From the NCBI RefSeq assembly GCF_003664255.1, contig NZ_RCCV01000001.1:1054001-1118000 (forward strand): a DNA stretch of 64,000 nt, written 5' to 3'. Shown one piece after another: positions 1 through 10,419 of this stretch (its first letter is position 1; each line of letters begins with the position of its first letter). The position numbers and the translations under genes are program-made. Origin of the DNA: Micromonospora sp. M71_S20 (GTDB taxonomy: Bacteria > Actinomycetota > Actinomycetes > Mycobacteriales > Micromonosporaceae). The notes beneath the pieces are model-generated. The model did no database searches. It saw nothing but the letters and a program-made list of their open reading frames with translations, and was not told where the DNA came from.

Positions 1-907
1 GGTCGGTCAGGTCGTCGTGGTCGGCGGCGATGTCCAGGAAGACATCCTCCAGGGTGGCCGGTCGGGCCGACAGGGACGCCAGTCGGATGTCGCCCGCGTT
101 GGCCCATTCGAGCAGCCGGGTGAGGTCGGTCTGGAGGTGGCGGGACTCGTACGTGACGCGGTCGCCATCGACCATGCGGGCGGCGTGCGGCAGGTCGGGC
201 AGGGCGTCCGTCGCCGGCAGCCGGAAGCTGATCCGGGCGGGCAGGGTGCGCACGACGTCCTCCGGGGCGCCCGTGGCGACGATGCTGCCGCCCCGCATGA
301 TGGCCACCCGGTCGGCGAGGACCTCCGCCTCCTCCAGGTAGTGCGTGGTGAGCAGGACCGTGGTCCCACCCTTCTGGAGCTCGCGGACGACGTCCCAGGT
401 GCGGCGCCGGGAGGCCGGGTCCATGCCGGTGGTGGGCTCGTCGAGGAAGAGCACCTCCGGGCGGCCGAGCACGGCCAGCGCCAGCTCCAGCCGCCGGCCC
501 TCGCCGCCGGAGAGCTGCTCGACCGCCACGTTCATCCGGCCGCCGAGGTCGACCAGGTCCAGCACCTCCGCGGTGGTCTGCGGCCGGACGGTGAGGGAGC
601 GCCAGATCTCCACCGTCTCCCGGACGGTCAGCGCACCGGTGAACCCGCCGTGCTGGAGCATCACCCCCGTGCGGGGACGCAGCGCGGCCCGGTCGCGCAC
701 CGGATCCAGCCCGAGCACCCGGACCCGGCCGGAGGTGGCCGGTTGCAGTCCCTCCAGGACCTCGATGGTGGTGGTCTTACCGGCACCGTTGGTGCCCAGC
801 AGGGCGAACAGCTCGCCCCGGCGGATCCGCAGCGAGATCCCGCGCACCGCCTCGAACTCCCCGTAGCTGCGGCGCAGCCCGTCCACTTCGATCACGACGT
901 CATCCAT
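1..907 (-). CDS. ABC transporter ATP-binding protein, DrrA-like (3' end beyond window)
   Basis: This is the ATPase subunit of a drug-resistance-type ABC exporter. It is open from an ATG at 907 down to base 1 with no stop, so about 302 N-terminal residues are visible and the C-terminus is missing. The translation begins MDDVVIEVDGLRRSYG. It carries a Walker A (LLGTNGAGKTTT), a signature motif (LSGGEGRRLELAL), a Walker B (EVLFLDEPTTGMDP) and an H-loop (TTHYLEEAE). The C-terminal extension is of the DrrA/DUF4162 type. The amidase gene lies 121 bases upstream on the same strand. A permease partner would be expected just outside the window. Self-resistance or export of the cluster product is inferred from context only; the family assignment is firm. 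Confidence 0.9.
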   Translation of the reverse strand, partial: MDDVVIEVDGLRRSYGEFEAVRGISLRIRRGELFALLGTNGAGKTTTIEVLEGLQPATSGRVRVLGLDPVRDRAALRPRTGVMLQHGGFTGALTVRETVEIWRSLTVRPQTTAEVLDLVDLGGRMNVAVEQLSGGEGRRLELALAVLGRPEVLFLDEPTTGMDPASRRRTWDVVRELQKGGTTVLLTTHYLEEAEVLADRVAIMRGGSIVATGAPEDVVRTLPARISFRLPATDALPDLPHAARMVDGDRVTYESRHLQTDLTRLLEWANAGDIRLASLSARPATLEDVFLDIAADHDDLTD

Positions 908-1028
908 GCTTCACAGGCTGCCGTCGACCGGCGACAGAACCAACCCCCGCCGCGTCACGTTCCGACCGTGTCGTACGCATGCCTCACCCGTGCGTCCGCC
1001 ACGTGCGCGGCGCCGCCCCGGCGGGCGC

Positions 1029-2498
1029 TCACCCGGTGGTGGCGACGAACGGCGGCACGTCCACCGGGAGTTCCGGCAGCACTCCCGCGAGAGCCTGGAC
1101 CTTCGACCACGTCATGGTCACCTGGTCGAGGTCCCCCTCGCCCAGCGGGACGCCCAGCTCGCCGAACGCCTCGGCCAGCCGCTCCCGCCGGACGGGGTCG
1201 ACACCGTCGGCGGGCGCCTCCGGGGCGCAGACCGCCGCGAGGTCCGTCACGACCTCCAGCTTCGGCTCGCGCTCGTGCCAGCCCGTACGCCGCTGGTAGA
1301 CGTCGGCGACGGCGGCCAGCTCGAAGTCTCGGCCGGGGGCGGCGGCCAGTTGCAGCGACAGCGGCAACCCGTCGCCGTCGGCCCCCATCGGCAGCGCCAG
1401 CGCGGGGAAGCCGACCGCGCTCCAGATGCTGGGCAGGAAGGAGATCGTCTGGAGGCTGGCCTGGTCGTCGTAGCGGGGGGCGGCGGACGGCCAGGCGGGC
1501 GTGGCGATGACGTCGACGTCCCGCAACCGCGCCCGCAGGGCCTCGGCGCCCCACCCACGCACCCGCTGGGCCCGCAGGTACGTCTCCGCCGGGAGCACGC
1601 CGCCGAGCGCGACGTTCCACCGGAACGGCCGACCGTAGTCGTTCCAGCGCGCCCGGAACTGCGCCCCGTGCACCTCGAACGCCTCCACCAGCATCGTCAC
1701 GAGCTGCGCGGCGAAGAGCGGGAACGCCTCGTCGAAGGGCACGTCGACGACCTCCGCCCCGGCGGCCCGCAGCTCGTCGAGCGCGGCGTCGAAGGCGGCG
1801 GCGGTGTCGTCGGTCAGCCCGGCGGCGTACCGCACGAGGTCGCCCGGCACGCCGACGCGGACGCCCGCGAGGTCGGCGAGCGCCGGCCGGGACAGCTCCG
1901 CGGGCCGGTCCGCCATCACGGCGAGCAGCCGCGCGCACTCCCGGGCCGTGCGGGCCAGCGGGCCCGCCGTCTCGACCGACCGCGCCAGCGGACGTACGCC
2001 CGCCGCAGGCAGGAGACCCTGCGTCGGCTTCAGCCCGGTCACGCCGCACAGCGCGGCCGGGATCCGGATGCTGCCGTTGCTGTCGGTGCCGACACCCGCG
2101 TCGAAGAACCCGGCGGGGATGCCGTTGGCGCTGCCGCAGCTCGACCCGCCGGTCCACCGGTGGGGGTCCCACGGGTTGCGCGGCACCGGGAAGGACGCGT
2201 CCGGGTCCGGCCGGGACAGCGCGTGCTCCGCCATCGTGGTCTTGCCCACGATCACGGCGCCCGCCGCGCGCAGCCGGGCCACCACTGTCGCGTCGCGGTC
2301 GGCCCACCAGTTCGCGTCGTGCACGACGCTCTGGCAGGTGCTCGGCGCGCCGGCGACGGCGACGACGTCCTTGACGCCGATCAGCGTGCCACGCAGCGGC
2401 CCGTCCGTGCCGGGCTCGTCGACCGGGAAGCGGTGCAGGAAGGTGCCGAGCATCGGCCCGAGCCGGTCGGCCCGCTCGGCGGCGGCGAGGCGGTCCAT
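1029..2498 (-). CDS. Amidase-signature family hydrolase
   Basis: This 489-residue protein is a serine amidohydrolase of the amidase signature family. The probable Ser-cisSer-Lys triad is K43 (in GTLIGVKD), S119 (in WTGGSSCGSA) and S143 (in GTDSNGSIR), followed by the usual CGVTGLKPT block. Two normally conserved glycines are changed (GGSSC for GGSSG, SNGS for TGGS), but the catalytic residues remain. The ATG at 2498 lies one base beyond the stop of the beta-propeller remnant (stop at 2500-2502), so the two are probably co-transcribed. The substrate cannot be read from sequence. In this cluster it could hydrolyse the Asn-derived carboxamide, trim a protected or amide starter unit, or be an unrelated flanking gene. 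Confidence 0.88.
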   Translation of the reverse strand: MDRLAAAERADRLGPMLGTFLHRFPVDEPGTDGPLRGTLIGVKDVVAVAGAPSTCQSVVHDANWWADRDATVVARLRAAGAVIVGKTTMAEHALSRPDPDASFPVPRNPWDPHRWTGGSSCGSANGIPAGFFDAGVGTDSNGSIRIPAALCGVTGLKPTQGLLPAAGVRPLARSVETAGPLARTARECARLLAVMADRPAELSRPALADLAGVRVGVPGDLVRYAAGLTDDTAAAFDAALDELRAAGAEVVDVPFDEAFPLFAAQLVTMLVEAFEVHGAQFRARWNDYGRPFRWNVALGGVLPAETYLRAQRVRGWGAEALRARLRDVDVIATPAWPSAAPRYDDQASLQTISFLPSIWSAVGFPALALPMGADGDGLPLSLQLAAAPGRDFELAAVADVYQRRTGWHEREPKLEVVTDLAAVCAPEAPADGVDPVRRERLAEAFGELGVPLGEGDLDQVTMTWSKVQALAGVLPELPVDVPPFVATTG

Positions 2499-2499
2499 G

Positions 2500-2730
2500 T
2501 CAGCTCACCACCTGGTGACCGGGCCGGCCGGTCGCGACGGTTCGCGGCGCGGCGGAATTGACGGGCCGATTACCGGCCAATTCCCGTTCGGTGCCCGTCA
2601 CAGTTTCCCGAAAGAAGTCGGTGTGTGGAAAGGCGAACAACTCGGCCGTGGCGTCGTCACGACCCATGACATCCGTTCCCGCGTCGACGGTCGACGAATG
2701 ACCGTCACCGTTCCGCCTCTGACGTGCCAC
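2500..2730 (-). pseudogene. Remnant of an FG-GAP/VCBS beta-propeller gene (internal deletion)
   Basis: A 76-codon frame starts at a GTG (2728-2730) with a GGAGG five bases upstream, the same start layout as the intact gene at 27999-28883. Its N-terminal part (MARQRRNGDG, then TDVMGRDDATAELFAFPH) matches the start of that gene (MARMGGNGHC, then MDIMVRDDVTGELLVFPH). Its end (APRTVATGRPGHQVVS-stop) matches SAPEVVATGWQKYSVVS-stop. The roughly 200 residues of propeller blades between are missing. The upstream region is also homologous. This is best read as a paralogue that lost its middle by in-frame deletion. A 76-residue product could still be made but could not fold as a propeller. Confidence 0.75.
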
Positions 2731-2960
2731 GAACACCTCCCCGCACGGGCCACGGAATGCGCAGCCCAGGACCACGACAGGTCCGACGATGGCGCTTACG
2801 GCCATCGCGGGGTAACCCCTACGGTCACCCCTCACCACCCCGGAATAAGGCGCCTCGGACGCCGGTTCTCGCGGCGGCGGCCCCGGAATTCCTGGCTCCC
2901 CGCTCCCTAGCGCTGCTAAATACTATTCGCATACCCGCACCGATCTAAATGGGGAAATCA
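2731..2960. promoter_or_regulatory. Divergent promoter region with TAGGGGTTACCCC-type operator
   Basis: This is the intergenic region between the minus-strand remnant/amidase/ABC group and the plus-strand export/NRPS genes. At 2811-2833, read on the minus strand, it holds GAGGGGTG, five bases, then AGGGGTTACCCC. The same block recurs upstream of the intact beta-propeller gene (28946-28968), and a variant lies upstream of the SARP gene. It contains a GGGGTNACCCC inverted repeat. About 20 bases downstream on the minus strand a CGTAA element followed by CGGAC and TGTCGT is conserved between the two propeller leaders. On the plus strand an AT-richer TAAATACTATTCGC stretch at about 2917-2930 could be a -10 region for the ABC gene. 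The regulator is not identified. Confidence 0.5.
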
Positions 2961-3905
2961 ATGAGCAACGCAATCGCGAACCTCGTGGCCACACCCACGC
3001 TCGGTGCGGTGGACCCACAGGCGATCGACGTGGCGGACGTGCACAAGAGCTACGGCGACGTGCGCGCCGTCAACGGCATCGACCTGCGGATCGCTCCCGG
3101 CGAGGTGGTCGCGTTGCTCGGGCCCAACGGCGCGGGCAAGTCCACGCTCGTCGACATGATCCTGGGGCTCACCCGCCCCGACCGTGGCGAGATCCGCGTC
3201 TTCGGGCACACCCCCCGGGAGGCCATCACCCGGGGCGTCATCGGGGCGACCCTCCAGGACGGCGCGCTGCTCGACGACGTGTCGATCCGCGAGCTGCTCA
3301 CGATGGTGGCGTCACTGCACACCGCTCCGTTGCCGATCGCCGAGGTGCTGCGCCGCACCGACCTGACCGACGTCGCCGACCGCCGCAGCCGGCTCTCCGG
3401 CGGTCAGCGCCAGCGGCTGCGGCTGGCCATGACCCTCGTGTCCGACCCGAAGCTGCTGGTGCTGGACGAGCCGACGGTGGCGATGGACGTCGAGTCCCGC
3501 CACGTGTTCTGGGCCGCCATGCGGGAGTTCACCGACTCCGGGCGCACCGTGGTGTTCGCCTCCCACTACATGGAGGAGGCCGAGGAGTTCGCCGACCGGG
3601 TGGTGCTCGTCCAGGCCGGGAAGATCATCGCCGACGGCACGGTCACGGAGATCCGCTCCGTGGTGGCGGGGCGCTCGCTGTCGGCCACCGTCCCGGACGC
3701 GACGGTCGAGCAGCTACGCCTGCTGCCCGGCGTGATGACCGTCGAGGCCCGTGGCGAGCGCGTCGAGATCGTCAGTTCCGACTCCGACGCCACCGCCCGC
3801 GAGTTGTTCGCGCGCTTCCCCCAGGCGTACGACGTCGAAATCGGCGCCCTCGGCCTGGAACAGGCGTTCCTGGCCCTCACCGCGACGAAGGGCGGGGCCG
3901 CCTGA
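2961..3905 (+). CDS. ABC transporter ATP-binding protein
   Basis: This is the ATPase half of an ABC-2 type exporter, 314 residues, cytoplasmic and membrane-associated through the permease that follows. It has Walker A (LLGPNGAGKSTL, about residue 54), signature LSGGQRQRLRLAM, Walker B (LLVLDEPTVAMD) and the H-loop (VFASHYMEEAEE). It ends in a DrrA-like C-terminal domain. An ATG at 2949 is also in frame, but the ATG at 2961 has GGGGAA at the proper distance and is preferred. The stop overlaps the permease start (TGATG), indicating translational coupling. It is the first gene of the plus-strand run leading to the Dieckmann cyclase and NRPS genes, so export of, or resistance to, the product is likely. 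Confidence 0.93.
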   Translation: MSNAIANLVATPTLGAVDPQAIDVADVHKSYGDVRAVNGIDLRIAPGEVVALLGPNGAGKSTLVDMILGLTRPDRGEIRVFGHTPREAITRGVIGATLQDGALLDDVSIRELLTMVASLHTAPLPIAEVLRRTDLTDVADRRSRLSGGQRQRLRLAMTLVSDPKLLVLDEPTVAMDVESRHVFWAAMREFTDSGRTVVFASHYMEEAEEFADRVVLVQAGKIIADGTVTEIRSVVAGRSLSATVPDATVEQLRLLPGVMTVEARGERVEIVSSDSDATARELFARFPQAYDVEIGALGLEQAFLALTATKGGAA

Positions 3906-4666
3906 TGAACGCCGCTTTCCTCAAGCTCGAAGTGAAGCGGGTGATCCGGGCCCGCAAGTTCTGGATCGCCGCGTTCCTGTTCCCGACGCTGCTCTACCTG
4001 ATGCAGGCCAACCTGTTCGACATGATGCAGGCCAACATGTTCCGCGGTGGAGGCCGCGAAGGCACCGCCATCAACTTCAGCGAGCACCTGCTCGGCAGCC
4101 TCGCCGCCTTCGGCGCGCTCTTCGTCGCGCTGAACGTCGGCACCAGGGTGGCCATCGAGCGGTCCACGGGCTGGCAGCGTCAGCTGCGCATCACCCCCCT
4201 GTCCCCGACCTCCTACCTGGCGGCGAAGCTGGCCGCGGCGATGGTGGTGGCGCTGCCGGCGATCACGGCGGTGGCGCTCACCGGCGCGCTGTTGCAGGGC
4301 GTCCGGCTGCCGGTGGGTGGCTGGCTCCAACTGGTGCTCGGGGTGTGGCTCGGCACGCTGCCGTTCGCGCTGCTGGGTGTCTTCATCGGCCAGGTCGCCA
4401 CGGCCGAGAGCGTGCAGGTCCTCACCTCCGTCTCGCACATGCTGCTCGGCGTGCTCGGCGGCGCGCTGGTCCCGTCGGTCGCGTTCCCCGACTGGATGCA
4501 GACGGCGTCCGCGATCATGCCGAGCCACTGGCTGGCCGAGATCGGGCACAGCCCGTTCGAGGACACCGCCCGGCTCGGGCTCGCCGCCGTGGTGCTCGCG
4601 GGCTGGACCGTCGTGCTCGGCGGCGCCGTGATCCTGCGGTACCTGAAGGACAGCGCCCGCGTCTGA
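3905..4666 (+). CDS. ABC-2 type transporter permease
   Basis: A 253-residue integral membrane protein with about six hydrophobic segments: FWIAAFLFPTLLYLM near residue 20, LLGSLAAFGALFVAL near 65, the run from AAAMVVALPAITAVAL, the GVWLGTLPFALLGVFIG stretch, MLLGVLGGALVPSVAF, and a last helix AAVVLAGWTVVLGG. It is the permease partner of the ATPase just upstream, with which it shares the TGATG stop/start overlap. The size and the Arg-rich cytoplasmic start (LEVKRVIRARKFW) fit DrrB-like drug exporters. Substrate specificity cannot be told from sequence; context points to the cluster product. Confidence 0.92.
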   Translation: MNAAFLKLEVKRVIRARKFWIAAFLFPTLLYLMQANLFDMMQANMFRGGGREGTAINFSEHLLGSLAAFGALFVALNVGTRVAIERSTGWQRQLRITPLSPTSYLAAKLAAAMVVALPAITAVALTGALLQGVRLPVGGWLQLVLGVWLGTLPFALLGVFIGQVATAESVQVLTSVSHMLLGVLGGALVPSVAFPDWMQTASAIMPSHWLAEIGHSPFEDTARLGLAAVVLAGWTVVLGGAVILRYLKDSARV

Positions 4667-4743
4667 GCGCCCGCGACCGGGAGCGCACGGGCCGCACCCC
4701 CTGAACGACGAACGTACGCACCGCTACGACGAGGGATCCCATC

Positions 4744-5565
4744 GTGAAGAAGAACTCCTGGCAGATACTGCGCAAGGGCGGGCCGGGCGGCCTCACGCTC
4801 ACCGTCGACTTCACCAGCACCGGCCGCACCCAGGCGTGCTTCCGCGACCTGGTCCCCCTGTTGAGCGCGCCCGGCGAGATCTGGGAGACCGTGGCACCCG
4901 CCTCCGGCGCCGAGGACACGATGTCCGGCGCGGACTACGTCGAGCGGTGGGCGAAGGGCGTACGCCGGCGGGAACGCACCGTCGACACCGTGATCGGCTA
5001 CTGCGTGGGCGCGGTGTTCGCCGCCCCCCTCGCGTCCCGGCTGGCCGAGTCGCAGGACGAGGCGCCGAGGCTGGTCCTGCTGGACCCGGAGCTGCCGAAC
5101 ATCGTCGGGCTGTACCGGGACTTCCACGCCGCCGCGGACGCGCTGCGGACCATCCTCACCCCCGAGGAGATCGCCGCCTTCCACGCCGACGGCCAGGCGG
5201 TGCAGGAGAAGCACGGGCTCGAGGACCTCACCCTCATCGGTCCCGCGCTCGCCGGGATCTTCCGCGACGCGATCGACGTGGCGGGCCGCCGGCTCGGCCT
5301 GGACGACGACGTCCGGGCCGAACTGGGCGGCAGCTTCGCGTCCTTCGTCGGCTACCTGCGGGCGGCGACGGAGATCGACCCCGCCCCGCAGTGGGCGACG
5401 GCGACGGCGATCACCTCCGCGCACTCGACCCAGCGCGGGCCGGGCTTCGGGCGCACCATCCCGCTCGCCGTCGACCACGACCAGATGCTGCGCCACCCCG
5501 ACGTCGCCGCGACGGTCTCCGGCCTGATGACCGGTGCGGACGCCGGTCAGCGGATCGCGGGGTAG
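4744..5565 (+). CDS. Cys-type alpha/beta-hydrolase, probable Dieckmann cyclase (NcmC/TrdC/SlgL-like)
   Basis: A 273-residue stand-alone thioesterase-fold protein with a cysteine nucleophile: VIGYCVGAVF places C87 in the nucleophile elbow (GxCxG). Asp follows the next strand (LLDPELP, D114) and His lies near the C-terminus (VDHDQM, H245; H256 is an alternative). Size and a Cys-Asp-His triad at these spacings fit the Dieckmann cyclase family of tetramate and pyridone pathways (NcmC, TrdC, SlgL, LipX2), which release beta-ketoacyl-aminoacyl thioesters from an NRPS carrier protein by C-C bond formation. The start is a GTG. The stop is four bases from the probable start of the A-T gene. The missing PKS thioesterase and the dead last KR support this role. 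It could instead be a hydrolytic Cys-type TE, but the context argues against that. Confidence 0.8.
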   Translation: MKKNSWQILRKGGPGGLTLTVDFTSTGRTQACFRDLVPLLSAPGEIWETVAPASGAEDTMSGADYVERWAKGVRRRERTVDTVIGYCVGAVFAAPLASRLAESQDEAPRLVLLDPELPNIVGLYRDFHAAADALRTILTPEEIAAFHADGQAVQEKHGLEDLTLIGPALAGIFRDAIDVAGRRLGLDDDVRAELGGSFASFVGYLRAATEIDPAPQWATATAITSAHSTQRGPGFGRTIPLAVDHDQMLRHPDVAATVSGLMTGADAGQRIAG

Positions 5566-5569
5566 CGCG

Positions 5570-7360
<1,791 letters not shown>

Positions 7361-7362
7361 GC

Positions 7363-10300
7363 ATGAGCATCGCGGCCAGCAGGAAGGAAGCAGCCATGTG
7401 GCTGCTCGAGCGGCTGGTGCCGGACACCGGGGTCAACAACGTGGCGGTCGCCTTCGAGGTGGCCGGCCGGATCGACCGCGGGCTGCTCACGGCGGCGCTG
7501 CGGGCGGTCCTGGCCCGCCACGAGGTGTTGCGCACGGTGTTCCGCTCCGACGACGCGACGCTGACCCGGGAGGTGCTCGGTCCCGACGAGGTCGACGTGC
7601 CCCTGGTGGAGATCGGGGCGGGCGACGACGGGATGGACGCCGACCTGACCGCGTTCGCCGCCGAGCCCTTCGCCATCGACGGCCGCCCCCTGCTGCGGGC
7701 GGGGATCCGCGCGGGCGCGGACGCCGACGTGTGCTGCGTCGTCGTGCACCACCTGAACTTCGACGCCATGTCGACCACGATCCTGCTCCGCGAGCTGCTC
7801 ACCGGCTACGAGGCGCTCGCGGCGGGACGCCGGCCGGACGACGCCCCGGTGGCCGCGCTCGTGGAGCGCGCGCCGGACGAGCGCAGCGTCGCGTACTGGC
7901 GCAAGAACCTCGACGGGCTGCGGGCCGCCGAGGCGGGCCTGTGGTGCGCCCGGCCGCCCGTCGGGGCGCCGTCCCTGCGCGCCCGGACCATCCACCACGA
8001 ACTCTCCGCGCCGGCCCGCGCCGTGGTACGCCGCTTCCAGCGCGAACTGCGCGCCTCCGAGGCCGTCGTGCTGCTCGCGGCGTACTCGGTGCTGCTCGCC
8101 CAGCACGGCGCGGGCTCCGACGTGGTCATCGGCACCCCGGTGAACGTCCGCGACCAGCGCAGCATGAGCGCCATCGGCTACCACGCGAACCTGGTGCCGC
8201 TGCGGGTCCGGGTCGACCCGGACGCCGACTTCCGCGCCGTCGTGAAGCAGACGCGCAGCACCTTCCTCGAGGCGATCAGCCACGCCGACGTACCGCTGGA
8301 GCATGTGTCCCCCGCCGTGCTCGGCGACGCGCCGTCGTCGTGGCGCAGCTCGTTCTTCCGGCACCTGTTCAACTACGTGCCCGGCACCGTCGACGACTCC
8401 GCCACACTGACCGGGATGCCGGTGCGCCACGTCATGGTGGAGAACGGCTACAGCCGCTTCGACCTGGAGTTCTTCATCATGCCGGGCGAGGAGGCGACCA
8501 CCGTCCGCGCGGCGTTCTGCGTCGACGCCTTCGACGCGGCCGACGTCGGGCTGCTGCTGGAACGGTACGACGCGCTGCTCGTGCAGCTGGGCGACGACCT
8601 GGACCGGCCGGTGGCGCAGCTGTCCCGCCAGGGCGCGGGCGACCTCGCCCTGCCGGCGTCGCCGCCGGAGTCGGCCACCACGGCGTCCGTGCTGGACGCC
8701 GTGCACAAGACGGTCGCCGCGAACCCGGACCTCGTCGCGGTGCAGGACGGCACGCACGCCGTGTCGTACGGCCGGCTGTGGTCGGCGGCGATCGCCACCC
8801 GGGACCTGGTCGCGGCCTCGGACGGAAGCACGGTCGCCGTGCTGGCGCCGCGCGGCGCGGAGCTGGCCGCCGCGTGGCTCGGCGTGTGGCTGGCGGGCAA
8901 GCGCTGCGTCCTGCTCGACCCGACCCAGCCGATCCCCGACCTCGCCGCGCGGCTGGCCGACTCGGGTGCCGACCCGGTGCTGGCCGCCGAGGGCCTCCCC
9001 GTGCCCGGCGCGGTGCGCATCCCCGCCGTTCCCGGCGCCACCGACGCGGTCCGCACCGACGCGCCGTCCGGTCCCGGCCTCGACGCGGTGGCCTACCTGG
9101 AGTACCACCTCGACGCGCCCGCCCCGCTCGCGGTGACGGTCACCCACCGGGCCCTGGCCCGCGCCGTCGCGCGGCTCGCCGACCGGGTCGCCGCCACCGG
9201 GTCGGCCGTCACCGCCTGGCTGGGCAGCGCCGCCACCGACGCGGCGCTGACGGAGCTGCTGGTCGCGCTGACCACCGGCGGCCGGGTCGTCGTCGCCCCC
9301 GACGGGGCCCGCGCCGACGGCCACGCGCTCGGCGAGCTGGTGGAGCGGCACGGGGTGACCGTGGCGCAGGCGCCGCCGGCGGTGTGGCGCCAGGTGGTCG
9401 AGCAGGCGGGTGCCCGGCTCGCGGGCCGCGCCGTCCTGGTGTCGCACGAACCGCTCCCCCGCCCGCTCGCCGCGCAGTTGCACGCCACCGGGTGCACGCC
9501 GCACCACGGCTACACCACGCACGGCGTCGCCGGGTACGCCGCGCTCGACGGCGGACGGGACTCCACGGGTGTCCTTCCGGCCGCCCGCGTGTTCGTCACC
9601 GAGCCCGGCACCGGCCACGAGCTGGGCATCGGCGTACGCGGGGAGCTGTGCGTCGCGGGCGACACGCTGGCCGCCGGCTACCACGGCCGGCCGGAGCTGA
9701 CCGCAGCCCGGTTCGGCGAGCACCCCACGTACGGGCGGTTCCACCGCACCGGCGACCTCGCCCGCCTGCTGCCGGACGGCCGGATCGACGTCGTCGGCCC
9801 CCTGTCGGCCCAGGTGCGCGTCGCCGGCCAGCGGATCCACCTCCGCGACATCGAGTCCGTCCTCGCCGCCCACCCGGACGTGGAGGCGGTCGCCGCCGTC
9901 GGGTCCACCGGCGACGCGCAGGACGTGACGGTCGTCGCGTTCGTCGAGTCCCGCAAGCCCGACGTGGCGGAGCGGCTGCGCGAGCACGCCCGCGCCGCAC
10001 TGCCGCTCACGCCCGACCTGGTCGTGCTGAACCAGTTGCCGGTCACCGTGGCGGGCACCGTGGACCGCGCGGCCCTCGTCGCCCTCGCCGCGGCGAGGGC
10101 GTCGGCCGAGGCCGACCCGCCGGACGAGACGACCGTCGCCCTGGTGGGGATCTGGACCGAGATGCTCGACCGGCCGGGCCTGCACGCGGACTCGAACTTC
10201 TTCGCCAGCGGTGGCCACTCGCTGCTGGGCGCCCAGCTCGTGCAGCGGGTGCGGACCGAACTGTCGATGCCGGTACAGCTCGCCGACCTGTTCGCCAACC

Positions 10301-10368
10301 CGACGCCACGGCAGCTCGCGGAGCACCTGCAGAACGCGTTCTGGGACGACGACGAGGACGACGACTGA
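7363..10368 (+). CDS. NRPS C-A*-T protein with inactive adenylation domain
   Basis: A 1001-residue condensation-adenylation-thiolation protein. The C domain (about residues 5-440) keeps the catalytic HHxxxD (H129, H130, D134 in VVHHLNFDAM), with Ala replacing the usual Gly. The A domain (about 450-910) is degenerate. The glycine-rich A3 loop is replaced by YLEYHLDAPAPLAV from residue 578, the A5 NxYGPTE is gone (HHGYTTHG), and the A10 lysine is Thr899 (AGTVDR). It should therefore not adenylate. The T domain keeps S953 (SGGHSLLG) and ends in an Asp-rich tail. Likely role: join the PKS beta-ketoacyl chain to the aminoacyl unit supplied by the upstream A-T protein. The A-T stop lies two bases from this ATG; a GTG at 7357, overlapping that stop, is an alternative start with better RBS spacing. 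Confidence 0.88.
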   Translation: MSIAASRKEAAMWLLERLVPDTGVNNVAVAFEVAGRIDRGLLTAALRAVLARHEVLRTVFRSDDATLTREVLGPDEVDVPLVEIGAGDDGMDADLTAFAAEPFAIDGRPLLRAGIRAGADADVCCVVVHHLNFDAMSTTILLRELLTGYEALAAGRRPDDAPVAALVERAPDERSVAYWRKNLDGLRAAEAGLWCARPPVGAPSLRARTIHHELSAPARAVVRRFQRELRASEAVVLLAAYSVLLAQHGAGSDVVIGTPVNVRDQRSMSAIGYHANLVPLRVRVDPDADFRAVVKQTRSTFLEAISHADVPLEHVSPAVLGDAPSSWRSSFFRHLFNYVPGTVDDSATLTGMPVRHVMVENGYSRFDLEFFIMPGEEATTVRAAFCVDAFDAADVGLLLERYDALLVQLGDDLDRPVAQLSRQGAGDLALPASPPESATTASVLDAVHKTVAANPDLVAVQDGTHAVSYGRLWSAAIATRDLVAASDGSTVAVLAPRGAELAAAWLGVWLAGKRCVLLDPTQPIPDLAARLADSGADPVLAAEGLPVPGAVRIPAVPGATDAVRTDAPSGPGLDAVAYLEYHLDAPAPLAVTVTHRALARAVARLADRVAATGSAVTAWLGSAATDAALTELLVALTTGGRVVVAPDGARADGHALGELVERHGVTVAQAPPAVWRQVVEQAGARLAGRAVLVSHEPLPRPLAAQLHATGCTPHHGYTTHGVAGYAALDGGRDSTGVLPAARVFVTEPGTGHELGIGVRGELCVAGDTLAAGYHGRPELTAARFGEHPTYGRFHRTGDLARLLPDGRIDVVGPLSAQVRVAGQRIHLRDIESVLAAHPDVEAVAAVGSTGDAQDVTVVAFVESRKPDVAERLREHARAALPLTPDLVVLNQLPVTVAGTVDRAALVALAAARASAEADPPDETTVALVGIWTEMLDRPGLHADSNFFASGGHSLLGAQLVQRVRTELSMPVQLADLFANPTPRQLAEHLQNAFWDDDEDDD

Positions 10369-10419
10369 CCGTTCGCTCAACCCCCACACCGTCTCGAACC
10401 TCAGCAGAGGAGGCTCGGC

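Noticed and set aside
2731..2838. Longer start for the propeller remnant
   Set aside because: The GTG at 2730 has the GGAGG and matches the intact paralogue's start; the upstream part aligns to the paralogue's non-coding leader.
2949..2960. Upstream ATG of the ABC ATPase
   Set aside because: No RBS before it; the GGGGAA between the two ATGs serves the one at 2961.
4744..5565. Type II editing thioesterase
   Set aside because: Nucleophile is Cys in GYCVG rather than Ser in GHSxG, and the surrounding residues differ from editing TEs; Dieckmann cyclase fits better.
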